64,000 bases of DNA from Mesorhizobium shangrilense. Lineage in GTDB: Bacteria; Pseudomonadota; Alphaproteobacteria; Rhizobiales; Rhizobiaceae. The position numbers and the translations under genes are program-made. Position 1 is the first letter of the stretch, and each line of letters begins with the position of its first letter. Below, piece after piece: positions 19,880 to 28,236 of this stretch. The notes beneath the pieces were generated by a model that saw only the letters and a list, made by a program, of their open reading frames with translations, searched no databases and was not told the origin of the DNA. The stretch covers positions 2,480,001 to 2,544,000 of the forward strand of contig NZ_JBEWSZ010000001.1 of the NCBI RefSeq assembly GCF_040537815.1, given 5' to 3'.

Positions 19880-20682
19880 ACCGACCCACCCTTGAACAAC
19901 CGCCCCAATCCCGCGAAGCGCCCAGCTTTGGCTGCGCCAGTTTTCGCATGCGCCTTGCCAATGGGCTCAAGCGGACGGTTCGCCAATATGTCGTTCGGGC
20001 GCTTCACCACCATATTGTAGACCTCATCTTCCCCGCATCGCTTCGCCGCGGCGACAACCGCCTGGGACAGGCCGGGCCGCCGCCGCCTGGCACCATGGGT
20101 GTCCGACGCAATAATATCCACTCTACCTTCGTCTATCAGCTTTTCCGAATAGTAAAGTGCCGAACGTCCAAAAGCACCGATAACTGAGTCGGCGGTAATC
20201 TGGATAAGACAGCCTGCCGCGTTCAATCTTTCAACAACATCGTAATTGGCCTTGATCCAGGTCAGGCGCTCGGGATGGGTAAGAATCGGGACGAAGCCGG
20301 AATTGATGAGCCGCGCGGCAAGTTCTTCCAGGCGCGGTGGCAGAACATGATGCGGCGGCTCGAATAGAAAATAGCGGGAGCTGTTCAACGTCGGCACGGA
20401 GCCTTCAGCCAATCGCTCGGGAAGATCAGGCGCTACATGAACATCGGCGCCGACATGCAGCACAAGCGGTATGCCGGCACCGCGCAACTCCTGTTCCAGG
20501 GCCTGAACGGCGCGGGCGATGTTCGCCGTTGCGTTCTCATAAATGCCCGGCGTGATATGCGGCGTGCACGCCATCTCGGTCGTCCCATCAGCCACCGCCT
20601 GCCGCGCCATCTGGAGCGATTCAGCAAGACTTGGCGAACCGTCGTCGAGGCCCGGCAGGATATGGGAATGCAGATCGATCAT
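19876..20682 (-). CDS. CpsB/CapC-type PHP-domain tyrosine phosphatase
   Basis: The 268-residue protein begins MIDLHSHILPGLDDGSP, the HxH metal motif of the PHP phosphoesterase fold. Further metal ligands occur in CTPHITPG, ILTHPER and IIASDTHG. In Gram-positive and many Gram-negative clusters this family dephosphorylates the BY-kinase, here the protein encoded at 16681-19059. The ATG at 20680-20682 fixes the conserved N-terminus; the frame extends 16 codons further without conservation. The C-terminal 30 residues are basic. It lies at the head of the Wza/Wzc group, with a terminator just upstream that separates it from the FecR-like genes. Confidence 0.9.
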   Translation of the reverse strand: MIDLHSHILPGLDDGSPSLAESLQMARQAVADGTTEMACTPHITPGIYENATANIARAVQALEQELRGAGIPLVLHVGADVHVAPDLPERLAEGSVPTLNSSRYFLFEPPHHVLPPRLEELAARLINSGFVPILTHPERLTWIKANYDVVERLNAAGCLIQITADSVIGAFGRSALYYSEKLIDEGRVDIIASDTHGARRRRPGLSQAVVAAAKRCGEDEVYNMVVKRPNDILANRPLEPIGKAHAKTGAAKAGRFAGLGRLFKGGSV

Positions 20683-20727
20683 TAGCGTTTCTCGCTGCCC
20701 CGAGACAAGGCAGCCATTCCACCCCGG

Positions 20728-20770
20728 CAAAAGACAAATGCGTCACCCGCGATGGCGAATGACGCATTTG
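20728..20770 (-). terminator. Rho-independent terminator after the first FecR-like gene
   Basis: An 11-bp perfect inverted repeat (CAAATGCGTCA at 20735-20745 and its complement at 20760-20770, loop 14) is followed on the minus strand by TCTTTTG. It lies about 35 bases downstream of the stop at 20805 and should end that transcript before the phosphatase-Wza-Wzc unit. Confidence 0.65.
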
Positions 20771-20804
20771 ACAAAATCAACAAGACGACTGGCGTCAGCT
20801 CCGG

Positions 20805-21305
20805 CTACCTGCTGACAGAATTGTCGTCATCGTGCAGGCTGAGGATCAGTGCCGCCGCGCCGCCGACAGCGCCACCGCCCAGCAGAACCGGCACTAGGCC
20901 AGGCCCCGAACCGGCAGGCACGACCGTGGCTTCCGGCGTATTGAGCGACACGCACATGCCACCCTCCACCGGATCAACCATCACGGTCGCGTTCGCGGGA
21001 ACATCGAGCGCGCAATTCGCGCCGACGCTCAGCGACGCGGAAGCCTGCGCCCCTGTCATGATGCGCGCGCCCGAATAAACCGGCGCCTCGCCCTTCACCG
21101 GCGCGTAACCGCCGGCCTGGGACATCTGCACATCGCCACTGACCTGCGTGATCGCGCCGACGGCGCTGCCGGTAACGGGCATCGCCGCGAGGCAGGAGCA
21201 CGACTTCGCAGCCTGCGCGAATGCGCTGCCAGATGCCGAAAAAGAAGCGCCGGCGATCACTGCCACGAAGGCGAAGCCAACCCCAAGCCGATGACAAACT
21301 TTCAT
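20805..21305 (-). CDS. Secreted FecR-like domain protein, paralogue 1
   Basis: The 166-residue product from ATG 21303-21305 (preceded by GAGGGGTGGGC) has a signal peptide cleaved near SAFAQA. A CSC motif and a FecR-like beta repeat follow (GAITQVSGDVQ ... YSGARIMTGAQASASLSVG). Next are NCALDVPANATV, a glycine-rich hydrophobic segment near the end and the tail DDDNSVSR. It shares the cysteine pattern (CSC plus two single Cys), LDVPAN and the DDxNxVSR tail with the next gene, so they are paralogues. No function is known. Position beside Wza/Wzc genes suggests a cell-envelope role in polysaccharide export or attachment. Confidence 0.75.
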   Translation of the reverse strand: MKVCHRLGVGFAFVAVIAGASFSASGSAFAQAAKSCSCLAAMPVTGSAVGAITQVSGDVQMSQAGGYAPVKGEAPVYSGARIMTGAQASASLSVGANCALDVPANATVMVDPVEGGMCVSLNTPEATVVPAGSGPGLVPVLLGGGAVGGAAALILSLHDDDNSVSR

Positions 21306-21493
21306 GCCCACCCCTCTAGAACCCCGCCCCGCCAGGGCAAACCACATCGCGCCAATCAAAAGCTAAAGCGATATGGTTAACGAACCAGATAAACCACATT
21401 GCCCGGCGCCGAAATACTCAACCCCATCAAATCCAGGCGTCGCGACCGCGCCCCACAAAAGCCAGAACAGCTCCGTGGCCGCGACCCTATACC

Positions 21494-21976
21494 TTAGCGG
21501 CTGACGCCGTTGCCATCATCCTGCGTTGCCGCAAGCACGCCACTGGTGAGGAGCGCGCCCGTAAAAATCATCTCCGGCGGGCCAAACCCGCCACCACCAT
21601 TCGACGGAATGGCGGCCGTATGCTCCGAGCCCACGACCCTGAGGCAGATGTTGTTCTCGACGCGGGAAATATCGAGGGTCGAATTCGCCGGCACATCAAG
21701 ATTGCAGCCGCCGACACGGACGGATGCAATCCCCTTGGGGCCGACCACGACACGGCTGCCGAAATCCAGGGCGCTTCCCGCCTTGGCAGGACCATAACCA
21801 GCCGTCTGCGCCACCATCACGTCGCCATCGACGCGCAGAATGGACCCGATCGCGCTTGCCGACCCCTGGTAGGCGGTCGCGCAGCTGCATGCCGCCTCCT
21901 CGGCGAATGACGAAACCGGAACCAATGCAACGGTAGCGACAAATCCGGCCAGCGCGCTTTTCATAACAAGGTTCAT
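21494..21976 (-). CDS. Secreted FecR-like domain protein, paralogue 2
   Basis: The product of about 160 residues from the ATG at 21974-21976 (a second ATG at 21962-21964 is possible) has a signal peptide ending near SSFAEE. Then come CSC, the repeat GSILRVDGDVMVAQTAGYGP, CNLDVPANSTLD, a Gly/Pro-rich stretch, a hydrophobic segment and the tail DDGNGVSR. It aligns along its whole length with the neighbour at 20805-21305, including all four cysteines and the C-terminus. The pair probably arose by tandem duplication, then diverged. Function unknown. Confidence 0.75.
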   Translation of the reverse strand: MNLVMKSALAGFVATVALVPVSSFAEEAACSCATAYQGSASAIGSILRVDGDVMVAQTAGYGPAKAGSALDFGSRVVVGPKGIASVRVGGCNLDVPANSTLDISRVENNICLRVVGSEHTAAIPSNGGGGFGPPEMIFTGALLTSGVLAATQDDGNGVSR

Positions 21977-22427
21977 CTGTCTTGGATCCTCATTGTCCTG
22001 CGTACCCTCAGACCCGCCCAAATCAAAGGTACCTAAATCAGCCCGTAACAGCTTTTGACCTTAATTCCAACCCATTTCGCACATGCGAGACGATTTTTCA
22101 CCTCTGCGTGCCTCAATGACTACAGTAATTTAGCCGGACCGAATAGACCATTTCTGATTTTTGGTTACGAACTTCCAACTCATTCAAAATCAACTCAGAA
22201 TATCATGTCAACGTGATTGTAATCAATCGAAGGCTTATCGAGAGCTATACGCCACTGTTTATGTGTATTTCTCCGAAATTGACAAAACAACGGCATTGCC
22301 GTGCATATGCGAATTACATTGTATTGTACTGATGACAAGGGCGCTCGCCCGTCCCCATCCCGCACCCAGGCACACAGCCCGTTGACGGGCTACCAGCGAA
22401 GCCCGGGGCAATCAGGCCGATGCCTGG
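21977..22427. other. AT-rich intergenic region with palindromes
   Basis: About 450 bases separate the second FecR-like gene from the nuclease-fold gene. The centre is AT-rich. It holds a 13-base symmetric element, ACGGCA-T-TGCCGT (22290-22302), next to GCATATGC (22303-22310), with TTGACA at 22279-22284 on the plus strand just before them. A short GC hairpin (AGCCCG-TTGA-CGGGCT, 22376-22391) lies 37 bases past the stop of the upstream minus-strand gene but has no U tract. The promoter of the FecR-like genes should be here. Confidence 0.45.
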
Positions 22428-22883
22428 TCAGCACGGCTTGTAGGCATCGCCCGCCTGTGCCGGCTGGCCGCACAGCATGCCGCCCTGGGTGAGCCTTGCA
22501 GCCAGATCCGCACCGTCCGGCGTCAGACATTGCACAACAAGAGCATCACCGAACCTGGACGCGACCTTGCCGTCACAAGGCGTGCCGGCGCCGACCGGCT
22601 TGCAGGTGACCGCAAGCCCTTGATAATCGCGCCGCGCCGCCTGCGTGATCAGCTGCCGCAACGCCTGCGGCTTCGTGAAGGCGGCACCGCAGAGCAGGAT
22701 CTTGCGGCCACCGACGCGGAGGTCATCGATGGCCTGGATGTTGAGCTTGCCGTCGAAGGGCTGAACGACGGCAACGGGTTTAGGGGGCGGCGGCGCGCCT
22801 TTCTGTTGCATGATGATGGCCATGAAACCCACGGTAAAGACCAACACCACAAGTGCAAGCAGGCCTATTTTTCTGAAAGACAA
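22428..22883 (-). CDS. Membrane-anchored protein with a staphylococcal-nuclease-like domain
   Basis: The 151-residue product has one N-terminal membrane helix (about 7-26), a short Pro-rich linker (APPPPKP) and a small domain. The pattern of that domain (DGKLNIQAIDDLRVGGRKILLCGAAF, then a helix and conserved Cys residues) resembles the SNase OB-fold. The usual catalytic Arg/Glu set is not evident, so it may be a non-catalytic relative. It starts 10 bases after the stop of the GT2 gene and so is probably co-transcribed with the polysaccharide genes. The assignment is a fold-level guess. Confidence 0.55.
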   Translation of the reverse strand: MSFRKIGLLALVVLVFTVGFMAIIMQQKGAPPPPKPVAVVQPFDGKLNIQAIDDLRVGGRKILLCGAAFTKPQALRQLITQAARRDYQGLAVTCKPVGAGTPCDGKVASRFGDALVVQCLTPDGADLAARLTQGGMLCGQPAQAGDAYKPC

Positions 22884-22893
22884 AACCGCCCCG

Positions 22894-23853
22894 TCATGAC
22901 TTCAAGCGACGCCCCTCCCCGGCCTGACCACCGCCTGTGCGCTGGCCGGACAGCGGATCGATGCCGGTTTTCCTTTTGATAGCCTCCACAATGGAAACAC
23001 CTTCCGTGGCGGACTCGCTTATGATTTCGCTGACCTTGGCATCAACCAGGGTGCGATACCAGAACCCCTGCAGGACATGGAAATAGAAACCAGCCCGCCC
23101 GTCGAGAAAGCCCAGGCGAACGATGTATCTGTAAAGAAAGTATAGCGCCGAACGAAGCCCGGTGGGCATTCGCAGATAGACAGAATTCTTGATGAACCGC
23201 TTGGCTCTTGCCTGAAGAGCAAGCCTGCCTCCCCTCTCCTGTCGGTTGTCCATTCCGGAGAAGCCATGAGATCGGGCCAGAATATCTATGGCTTCCCGGG
23301 AGGCATAGGCATTGTGCTTTTCCGTCCACCAGGTCAGGGAGTTCAGATTGATATCCGAGATGACGACGTCCGATTTCTGGGTCAGTCCCTCAACGACGAT
23401 ATGCTCATCCATCCACCTTTGCTCGCACCGGCCGCGCCCGTTGCGCCAGAGCCGCAGCTGCCAGCTGGGCTCGATGCCGCCGCGCTTGATGGCAGAGCCC
23501 AGAAAATAGATTCGACGGCGGATCAATATGCCGTCCACATCGCTTGCAACCCTTTCGGCCAGTACCGCGAGCGGCTCTGGTGGCGTCTCGAGGACTTCGT
23601 CGGCGTCGATCCGAAGCAACCAACCTGGCAAGTTGGAGAGATGGTCGATTGCAAAATTGACTTGGGTGGCGTGATTCACCCAATCATTGCCGATGACGGA
23701 TGCGCCGAGCCTTCTGGCGATATCAACTGTCCGATCCGTTGATCCGCAGTCGACAACGGTAATGCTCGTGCAATGACTATCAATGCTTCTTATGCACCTT
23801 TCGATATGCTTTTCTTCGTTATAGGTCAGTATGATGGCGTGAATTTCTTGCAT
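22894..23853 (-). CDS. Glycosyltransferase family 2 (WaaE/KdtX-like)
   Basis: From the ATG at 23851-23853 the 319-residue protein opens MQEIHAIILTYNEEKHIERC, the N-terminal signature of WaaE/KdtX-type GT2 enzymes. TVVDCGSTDRTVDIA and LLRIDADEVLE (metal-binding DxD) follow. The C-terminal part is basic and membrane-proximal, with the aromatic-rich LRSALYFLYRYIVRLGFLDG typical of this subgroup. The open frame extends 40 codons upstream into poorly conserved sequence and is not used. It lies 28 bases after the acetyltransferase gene. The sugar transferred is not known. Confidence 0.88.
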   Translation of the reverse strand: MQEIHAIILTYNEEKHIERCIRSIDSHCTSITVVDCGSTDRTVDIARRLGASVIGNDWVNHATQVNFAIDHLSNLPGWLLRIDADEVLETPPEPLAVLAERVASDVDGILIRRRIYFLGSAIKRGGIEPSWQLRLWRNGRGRCEQRWMDEHIVVEGLTQKSDVVISDINLNSLTWWTEKHNAYASREAIDILARSHGFSGMDNRQERGGRLALQARAKRFIKNSVYLRMPTGLRSALYFLYRYIVRLGFLDGRAGFYFHVLQGFWYRTLVDAKVSEIISESATEGVSIVEAIKRKTGIDPLSGQRTGGGQAGEGRRLKS

Positions 23854-23881
23854 CAACCGTGGCGCCGCCGCGCAATCGACA

Positions 23882-24436
23882 TCATGGCTTTGCCATCGCC
23901 TTCCCGTCCCGCCGGCGCGGCCGGATCCTTTTGGCCGGGTTTCCACCAACAACCGACCAGGGATCCACGTCACGCGTCACGACCGCCCGCGCCAGGACGA
24001 CCGAGCCGGCTCCAATCATCACGCCCGGAGCAATGAAGGCCTCCGCCGCAACCCAGCAATCATCGCCCAGATCGATGGGCGCACCAATCAGTGCAAAATC
24101 GCCGGAGTCGTAGTCGTGGCTTGCCGTGCAGAGAAATGACCTCTGGCTTACGATTGCACGCTCCCCAAGCCGGATGCGCGCAACATTGTAGCACTCGACG
24201 CCCTCTGCCAGGCAGCTATCACGCCCCATAAGCAGATTCCATGGGGCCCAAATGCGCGCACTTGGATATGGGTGGGCACCGGCGCCAATCCGGGCACCAA
24301 ACAGCCTCAGGAGGAAGCGGCGCCAAAAATGACAAGGAACCGGAGATGGCCGATAGAGAAGCAGCCAAACCGCTCGCCATATCAATCGCGCGAATTTATC
24401 GGAAAGACCGGGGCGTTCTAATTTGGGTAGTGCCAT
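23882..24436 (-). CDS. WcaF-like hexapeptide-repeat acetyltransferase
   Basis: The 184-residue protein from the ATG at 24434-24436 (preceded by GCGAGAGAA) has left-handed beta-helix repeats (RIGAGAHPYPSARIWAPWN, IGAPIDLGDDCWVAAEAFIA). It ends in the typical SVVGGNPAKRIRPR. WcaF-type enzymes O-acetylate a sugar of colanic-acid-like polysaccharides using acetyl-CoA. The likely active-site His lies in CTASHDYDSGDF. It sits between two glycosyltransferases in the same orientation, so it probably acts on the repeat unit. Confidence 0.88.
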   Translation of the reverse strand: MALPKLERPGLSDKFARLIWRAVWLLLYRPSPVPCHFWRRFLLRLFGARIGAGAHPYPSARIWAPWNLLMGRDSCLAEGVECYNVARIRLGERAIVSQRSFLCTASHDYDSGDFALIGAPIDLGDDCWVAAEAFIAPGVMIGAGSVVLARAVVTRDVDPWSVVGGNPAKRIRPRRRDGKAMAKP

Positions 24437-24491
24437 TTCTCTCGCAACTTTTCGGGTTCCCGGCACTTACAGACAGACGTCTTTCCTGAAT

Positions 24492-25664
24492 TCATTTCCC
24501 TTGGTCTCGCTTGTAAAAGCACTCTGGCCGATCTGTATTTTCTTCAACGAGCCAACGATAGACCGACGCTGTCTGACGCCCAATCTTGTCCCATCCAAAA
24601 TCACGCGCCATCCATTCTCGGCCACGCGCGCCCATCGCCCGCCGTTCGTCCGCGGAAAGCGACATGGCGCTCCGCAATGTCGTTGCCATCGCATCCACAC
24701 CATGATCAATCCACCACCCGCAACCATGTGCCACTAACCCGGCCCATGGAGCGCCTTTGGTGGAGATCACGGGCGTGCCGCAACTCAGGCTCTCCGCCAC
24801 TGTGAGCGCGAAGTTCTCAGTTAGGCTGGGCAAAGCGAACAGCTCCGCGCGCCTGAGAAGATCGATTTTCTGCCCGCCGAATACAGCGCCGGAGATTTCG
24901 ACATTCCTCAAATTGAGCGACTTCGCGAGGTCTTGCAATTGATCTGCGTAACCGAGTTCACTCGGCCCAACAATCTTCAAATCCCATCCAGAGAAATCAG
25001 GTTCGATCATTGCCCACGCTTTAACGAGCTGATCCAAAGCCTTTATAGGATGAACGCGGCCGATCGATATGACCCGAGGTCTATCGGCATCCCCGGAGAG
25101 TTGAGCTGGCTCATCTTCAGAAGGATCAATTCCGTTCGGGATAACCGCTATTGGTTGCTTGAGACCAAAGCCAACAATCTCCTCAGCTTCCGCAGCGCTG
25201 GTCGCATGAAGGACACGAGCCTGCCGCAGGGCGGAATCCTGATAGAGCCATCGGCTCAGCCGTTTCTTTCCCGGAGAGAAGGCGAGTGCCCTTGGCGCCA
25301 ACATCCCGTGTGGCGACACGACCACGGGTTTTGCAGTTTGACGTGCCCATTGCAAGACGCTTCGCGAATGATGCATCCAGAGACCGTGGGTATGAACGAT
25401 ATCCGGGTTCCACTTTCGGAGCTCAGTGACCAATCGCGGCACATAGCCGAACGATGCAGGACCAAAGCTTGGGAGAACGAGAGCTTCTGCCCCTTTCCAA
25501 GTGCCCGGGCCGCTTTCTTCCCAAAGGGGATCATTCGATCCAAACACGCGAACGTCGAGGCCCCGAGCTGCAACGGCGGCCGAGAGTGACTCGACTGCTG
25601 CGGCCACGCCCGCCCCATGACGTGACAGGCTCGCCGTAACAAATGCCACCCTGATTGCGTTCAT
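24492..25664 (-). CDS. Glycosyltransferase family 4
   Basis: This 390-residue GT-B enzyme has an N-terminal acceptor domain with a Gly-rich loop (SLSRHGAGVAAAV) and HTHGLWMHHS. The C-terminal nucleotide-sugar domain has VISIGRVHPIKALDQL and the retaining-enzyme EX7E motif in LTENFALTVAESLSCGTPVIS. It is of normal length. It lies 25 bases after the second GT4 gene and is co-oriented with the rest of the cluster. Donor and linkage unknown. Confidence 0.9.
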   Translation of the reverse strand: MNAIRVAFVTASLSRHGAGVAAAVESLSAAVAARGLDVRVFGSNDPLWEESGPGTWKGAEALVLPSFGPASFGYVPRLVTELRKWNPDIVHTHGLWMHHSRSVLQWARQTAKPVVVSPHGMLAPRALAFSPGKKRLSRWLYQDSALRQARVLHATSAAEAEEIVGFGLKQPIAVIPNGIDPSEDEPAQLSGDADRPRVISIGRVHPIKALDQLVKAWAMIEPDFSGWDLKIVGPSELGYADQLQDLAKSLNLRNVEISGAVFGGQKIDLLRRAELFALPSLTENFALTVAESLSCGTPVISTKGAPWAGLVAHGCGWWIDHGVDAMATTLRSAMSLSADERRAMGARGREWMARDFGWDKIGRQTASVYRWLVEENTDRPECFYKRDQGK

Positions 25665-25689
25665 TTACCTATGGACATCCGGCGCAAAT

Positions 25690-26796
25690 TCAGCGGCCCT
25701 TAACGTCGTCGCGAGTCAGCGCTTCAACCATCGCGCAAAATCGCTCAGCCATGACAGCACTGTTGAAGGCATTTGTGGTCGTGAGCACAGCAGCGGCAGA
25801 CATTCTGTTTAAACGCTCAGAATCCCCCAAAGCCCGAGAGATCACCTGCGAAAGACCCGATGCCTCGTTGCTCGGAAAATTCAACCCGTTAACGCCGGTC
25901 TTGAACGCCGCGTATTCCGGCATGTGCTCTCGACGGTTCTCGTGCAGAATTGCCGGCAACCCGTATGAGAGTGCATGAACAAGACTCAATCCGACACTTC
26001 CCGGATACACAAATAGCCTGCACTGGTTGGCAATCGCCGCGATCCTCATCTCATCCGTCGTAGAACCATGCCAACGCACGCGATCCGACAGACCGAGACT
26101 CTCTGCAAGTGAGCGCAAGTGCAGCTCGGTTTCGCCGCTTCCGACTATATCGAGCGAAACGCCAGCGCAGTCTGGTTGCGCCAGTGCCTCAAAGAGGAGG
26201 CTTAGGCCAGCCTTTGGCGTCAGCCGGCCGATGAAAAACAGATCGCGTGTGCGATGCTCAGAACGATATGGTTTCCTCAAACGAACGATGTCATCAGTTT
26301 CGATACCATTATCGAGAGCAAAGACTGACTGAGAGCGGGTTCGCTGTATGCACCGATACTCGGTCATCTCTTCATTTGTGTAAAACAGGATCGCATCTGG
26401 CAACCGCATCACCAGCATTCGCAACCTGGCACGCCATGGCTTGCTCGTCGCACTCCATAGGTGCCCCCACCATACAGTCCGAACTCCAAGGAGCTTGGCC
26501 TTCAAAAGCAGAAGTATGTTTGTCAGGCTGCGGGGAGCGCCGGAAATGACTACAATATCTCCCCTAGCCAATGGTACAGCTAGAGCCCCCCTTTGCCAGT
26601 AAAGGCCCGGGCCGATCCTTTTGGTCGGGCCAAGTGAGCGCTCCCATCTAGGAACTGCGTCGCGGTCAGTCAACGCCCCCAGGTCCTCGAAAGACGCGTG
26701 GACGCTGAAGCCAGCGCCCAACCTCTCGGCAAGCCGTTCAAAGAAGCCGAGGCGATAAGCCGGGACAACCGGCTGCAAAATCGTGACATTGGGCAT
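25690..26796 (-). CDS. Glycosyltransferase family 4-like
   Basis: This 368-residue protein has the GT-B layout: an N-terminal Rossmann domain beginning MPNVTILQPVVPAYRLGFFE and a C-terminal domain with RDLFFIGRLTPKAGLSLLFEAL and YPGSVGLSLVHALSYGLPAI. In the usual EX7E place the first Glu is replaced (SVGLSLVHALSYG), as in several WcaI/mannosyltransferase-like relatives, so catalytic details may differ. It begins three bases after the stop of the Wzy-like gene, indicating one operon. Confidence 0.83.
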   Translation of the reverse strand: MPNVTILQPVVPAYRLGFFERLAERLGAGFSVHASFEDLGALTDRDAVPRWERSLGPTKRIGPGLYWQRGALAVPLARGDIVVISGAPRSLTNILLLLKAKLLGVRTVWWGHLWSATSKPWRARLRMLVMRLPDAILFYTNEEMTEYRCIQRTRSQSVFALDNGIETDDIVRLRKPYRSEHRTRDLFFIGRLTPKAGLSLLFEALAQPDCAGVSLDIVGSGETELHLRSLAESLGLSDRVRWHGSTTDEMRIAAIANQCRLFVYPGSVGLSLVHALSYGLPAILHENRREHMPEYAAFKTGVNGLNFPSNEASGLSQVISRALGDSERLNRMSAAAVLTTTNAFNSAVMAERFCAMVEALTRDDVKGR

Positions 26797-26799
26797 AAC

Positions 26800-28017
26800 T
26801 TATTGAACTCGTTCCGAGCGGGCCCGCCTGCTATGCTGGCCGGCAATCCACGACGAGCGCGCTCGATACAACAAGCAAAGTAGAATCACTAGCCAAACAG
26901 CCCGGGAGCCAGCCCTCATGGCGAACACTTGCCCGCCTATAAGCATCAACGCAACTGGCAGGACAGCTAGGATTTGATAACGACTACCGGCAAGTGGCGA
27001 TGCAATCCGCAACGCAAGGAAAGGCGCACACGACATCAGCGCAAGAAAAAAAGGCCCAAGAACGACCCCCGAATAACCGAACCAGAACAGCGGCTCTGAA
27101 TATATATCATAATTTATACCCACAGCGACCCGGGATATACCCAACGTATCGCTGAGGCTATTGCTATACAAGCTCTCGCTTAGAAATACAGACGGCATTG
27201 GGGAGTAATATGTCAAAAATCGGATTAGCGACGAAAAACTCAGATCGCCCATTCTCCACTGAGACACAACAATAGTATCGAGGCCCGCAAATGAGGCCTG
27301 GGTTATCCAAGGTATAGCATTGAGCGCTTCTAGGGAGAAAATCGTATCCTGAAAGCCGTGCCAAAAGCCCCAAAACGATGGAATGCTACGAGTTGTGAAT
27401 GACAGGTTCAATGAAACCAAGGCCAACCAGCCAAACACAACTGCTTCAGCACGCCTCTTGTGAAGCCACGAAACCGTTGCAACCGCCAGAAAAGGGACAG
27501 CCACAGCACGGCTCGCCGTCATTGCTGGATAAATCGTAGAGAAGAATAACGCAAAGGCAAACAAAGGGTACCTTACGGAGAAGGCAAATCTGGAAGAAAC
27601 TAGAATTAACAAAACTCCACAAACCAAGCCGACGCGAGGTATTACAGCATTTCCTGAATGACGCCCGACTAACGTCATCTCCATCTGATCCGCATAGAAT
27701 AGCCATATCCAAAGGCCGGCGACCACAAGCATGGAAACGGTCGCCGCCTCAACAACGTTATTTCCAACAATTGGATTTGCGCCAATTCTAATATTAGACT
27801 GCTTAATCGAGAAATTCAAACCTAAACACCAGCGAAATACAAATACGAATAACGCATAAAATACACACATCGACGCAGCTATACTGTAATCCCAAGTAAG
27901 CGTAACGTCTCTTACAAAGAATGAATAATCTAGGAACCCAAACTCCTTCAAAAGACCGACGCCAACCGATCCAAAAGTAAATATCGCGACAAAAACAATC
28001 GCGAACCCCCTATTCAT
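26800..28017 (-). CDS. Polytopic membrane protein, probable repeat-unit polymerase (Wzy)
   Basis: This 405-residue protein has about 10-12 hydrophobic segments and almost no soluble domain. Wzy proteins are poorly conserved, so the call rests on topology, size and position between a flippase gene and glycosyltransferases. The longest periplasmic loop (about residues 215-300) contains SFWGFWHGFQDTIFSLEAL and several Arg/Ser-rich patches. The ATG at 28015-28017 is preferred over a TTG at 28026. The gene is more AT-rich than the rfb genes, as is common for wzy. Confidence 0.65.
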   Translation of the reverse strand: MNRGFAIVFVAIFTFGSVGVGLLKEFGFLDYSFFVRDVTLTWDYSIAASMCVFYALFVFVFRWCLGLNFSIKQSNIRIGANPIVGNNVVEAATVSMLVVAGLWIWLFYADQMEMTLVGRHSGNAVIPRVGLVCGVLLILVSSRFAFSVRYPLFAFALFFSTIYPAMTASRAVAVPFLAVATVSWLHKRRAEAVVFGWLALVSLNLSFTTRSIPSFWGFWHGFQDTIFSLEALNAIPWITQASFAGLDTIVVSQWRMGDLSFSSLIRFLTYYSPMPSVFLSESLYSNSLSDTLGISRVAVGINYDIYSEPLFWFGYSGVVLGPFFLALMSCAPFLALRIASPLAGSRYQILAVLPVALMLIGGQVFAMRAGSRAVWLVILLCLLYRARSSWIAGQHSRRARSERVQ

Positions 28018-28236
28018 TAGGCGCAATCCAAATTTTCACCATCTTCCATTCAGTCTCAAGCCGCACGTTCGATCCTATCCGATAAGGTACCATTGGCGGG
28101 GTAGCTAAAGTCTTTTTCTTACCGAGGTGATGCTTTCCGTTTTATCGCCCCTACCTAGTCTACATCAGAGCTTTCGTCAGCAGTCAGCCTCACTGGGAGG
28201 CTCGACTGCAGTGGCGTGAACCATAACGGAATCATC

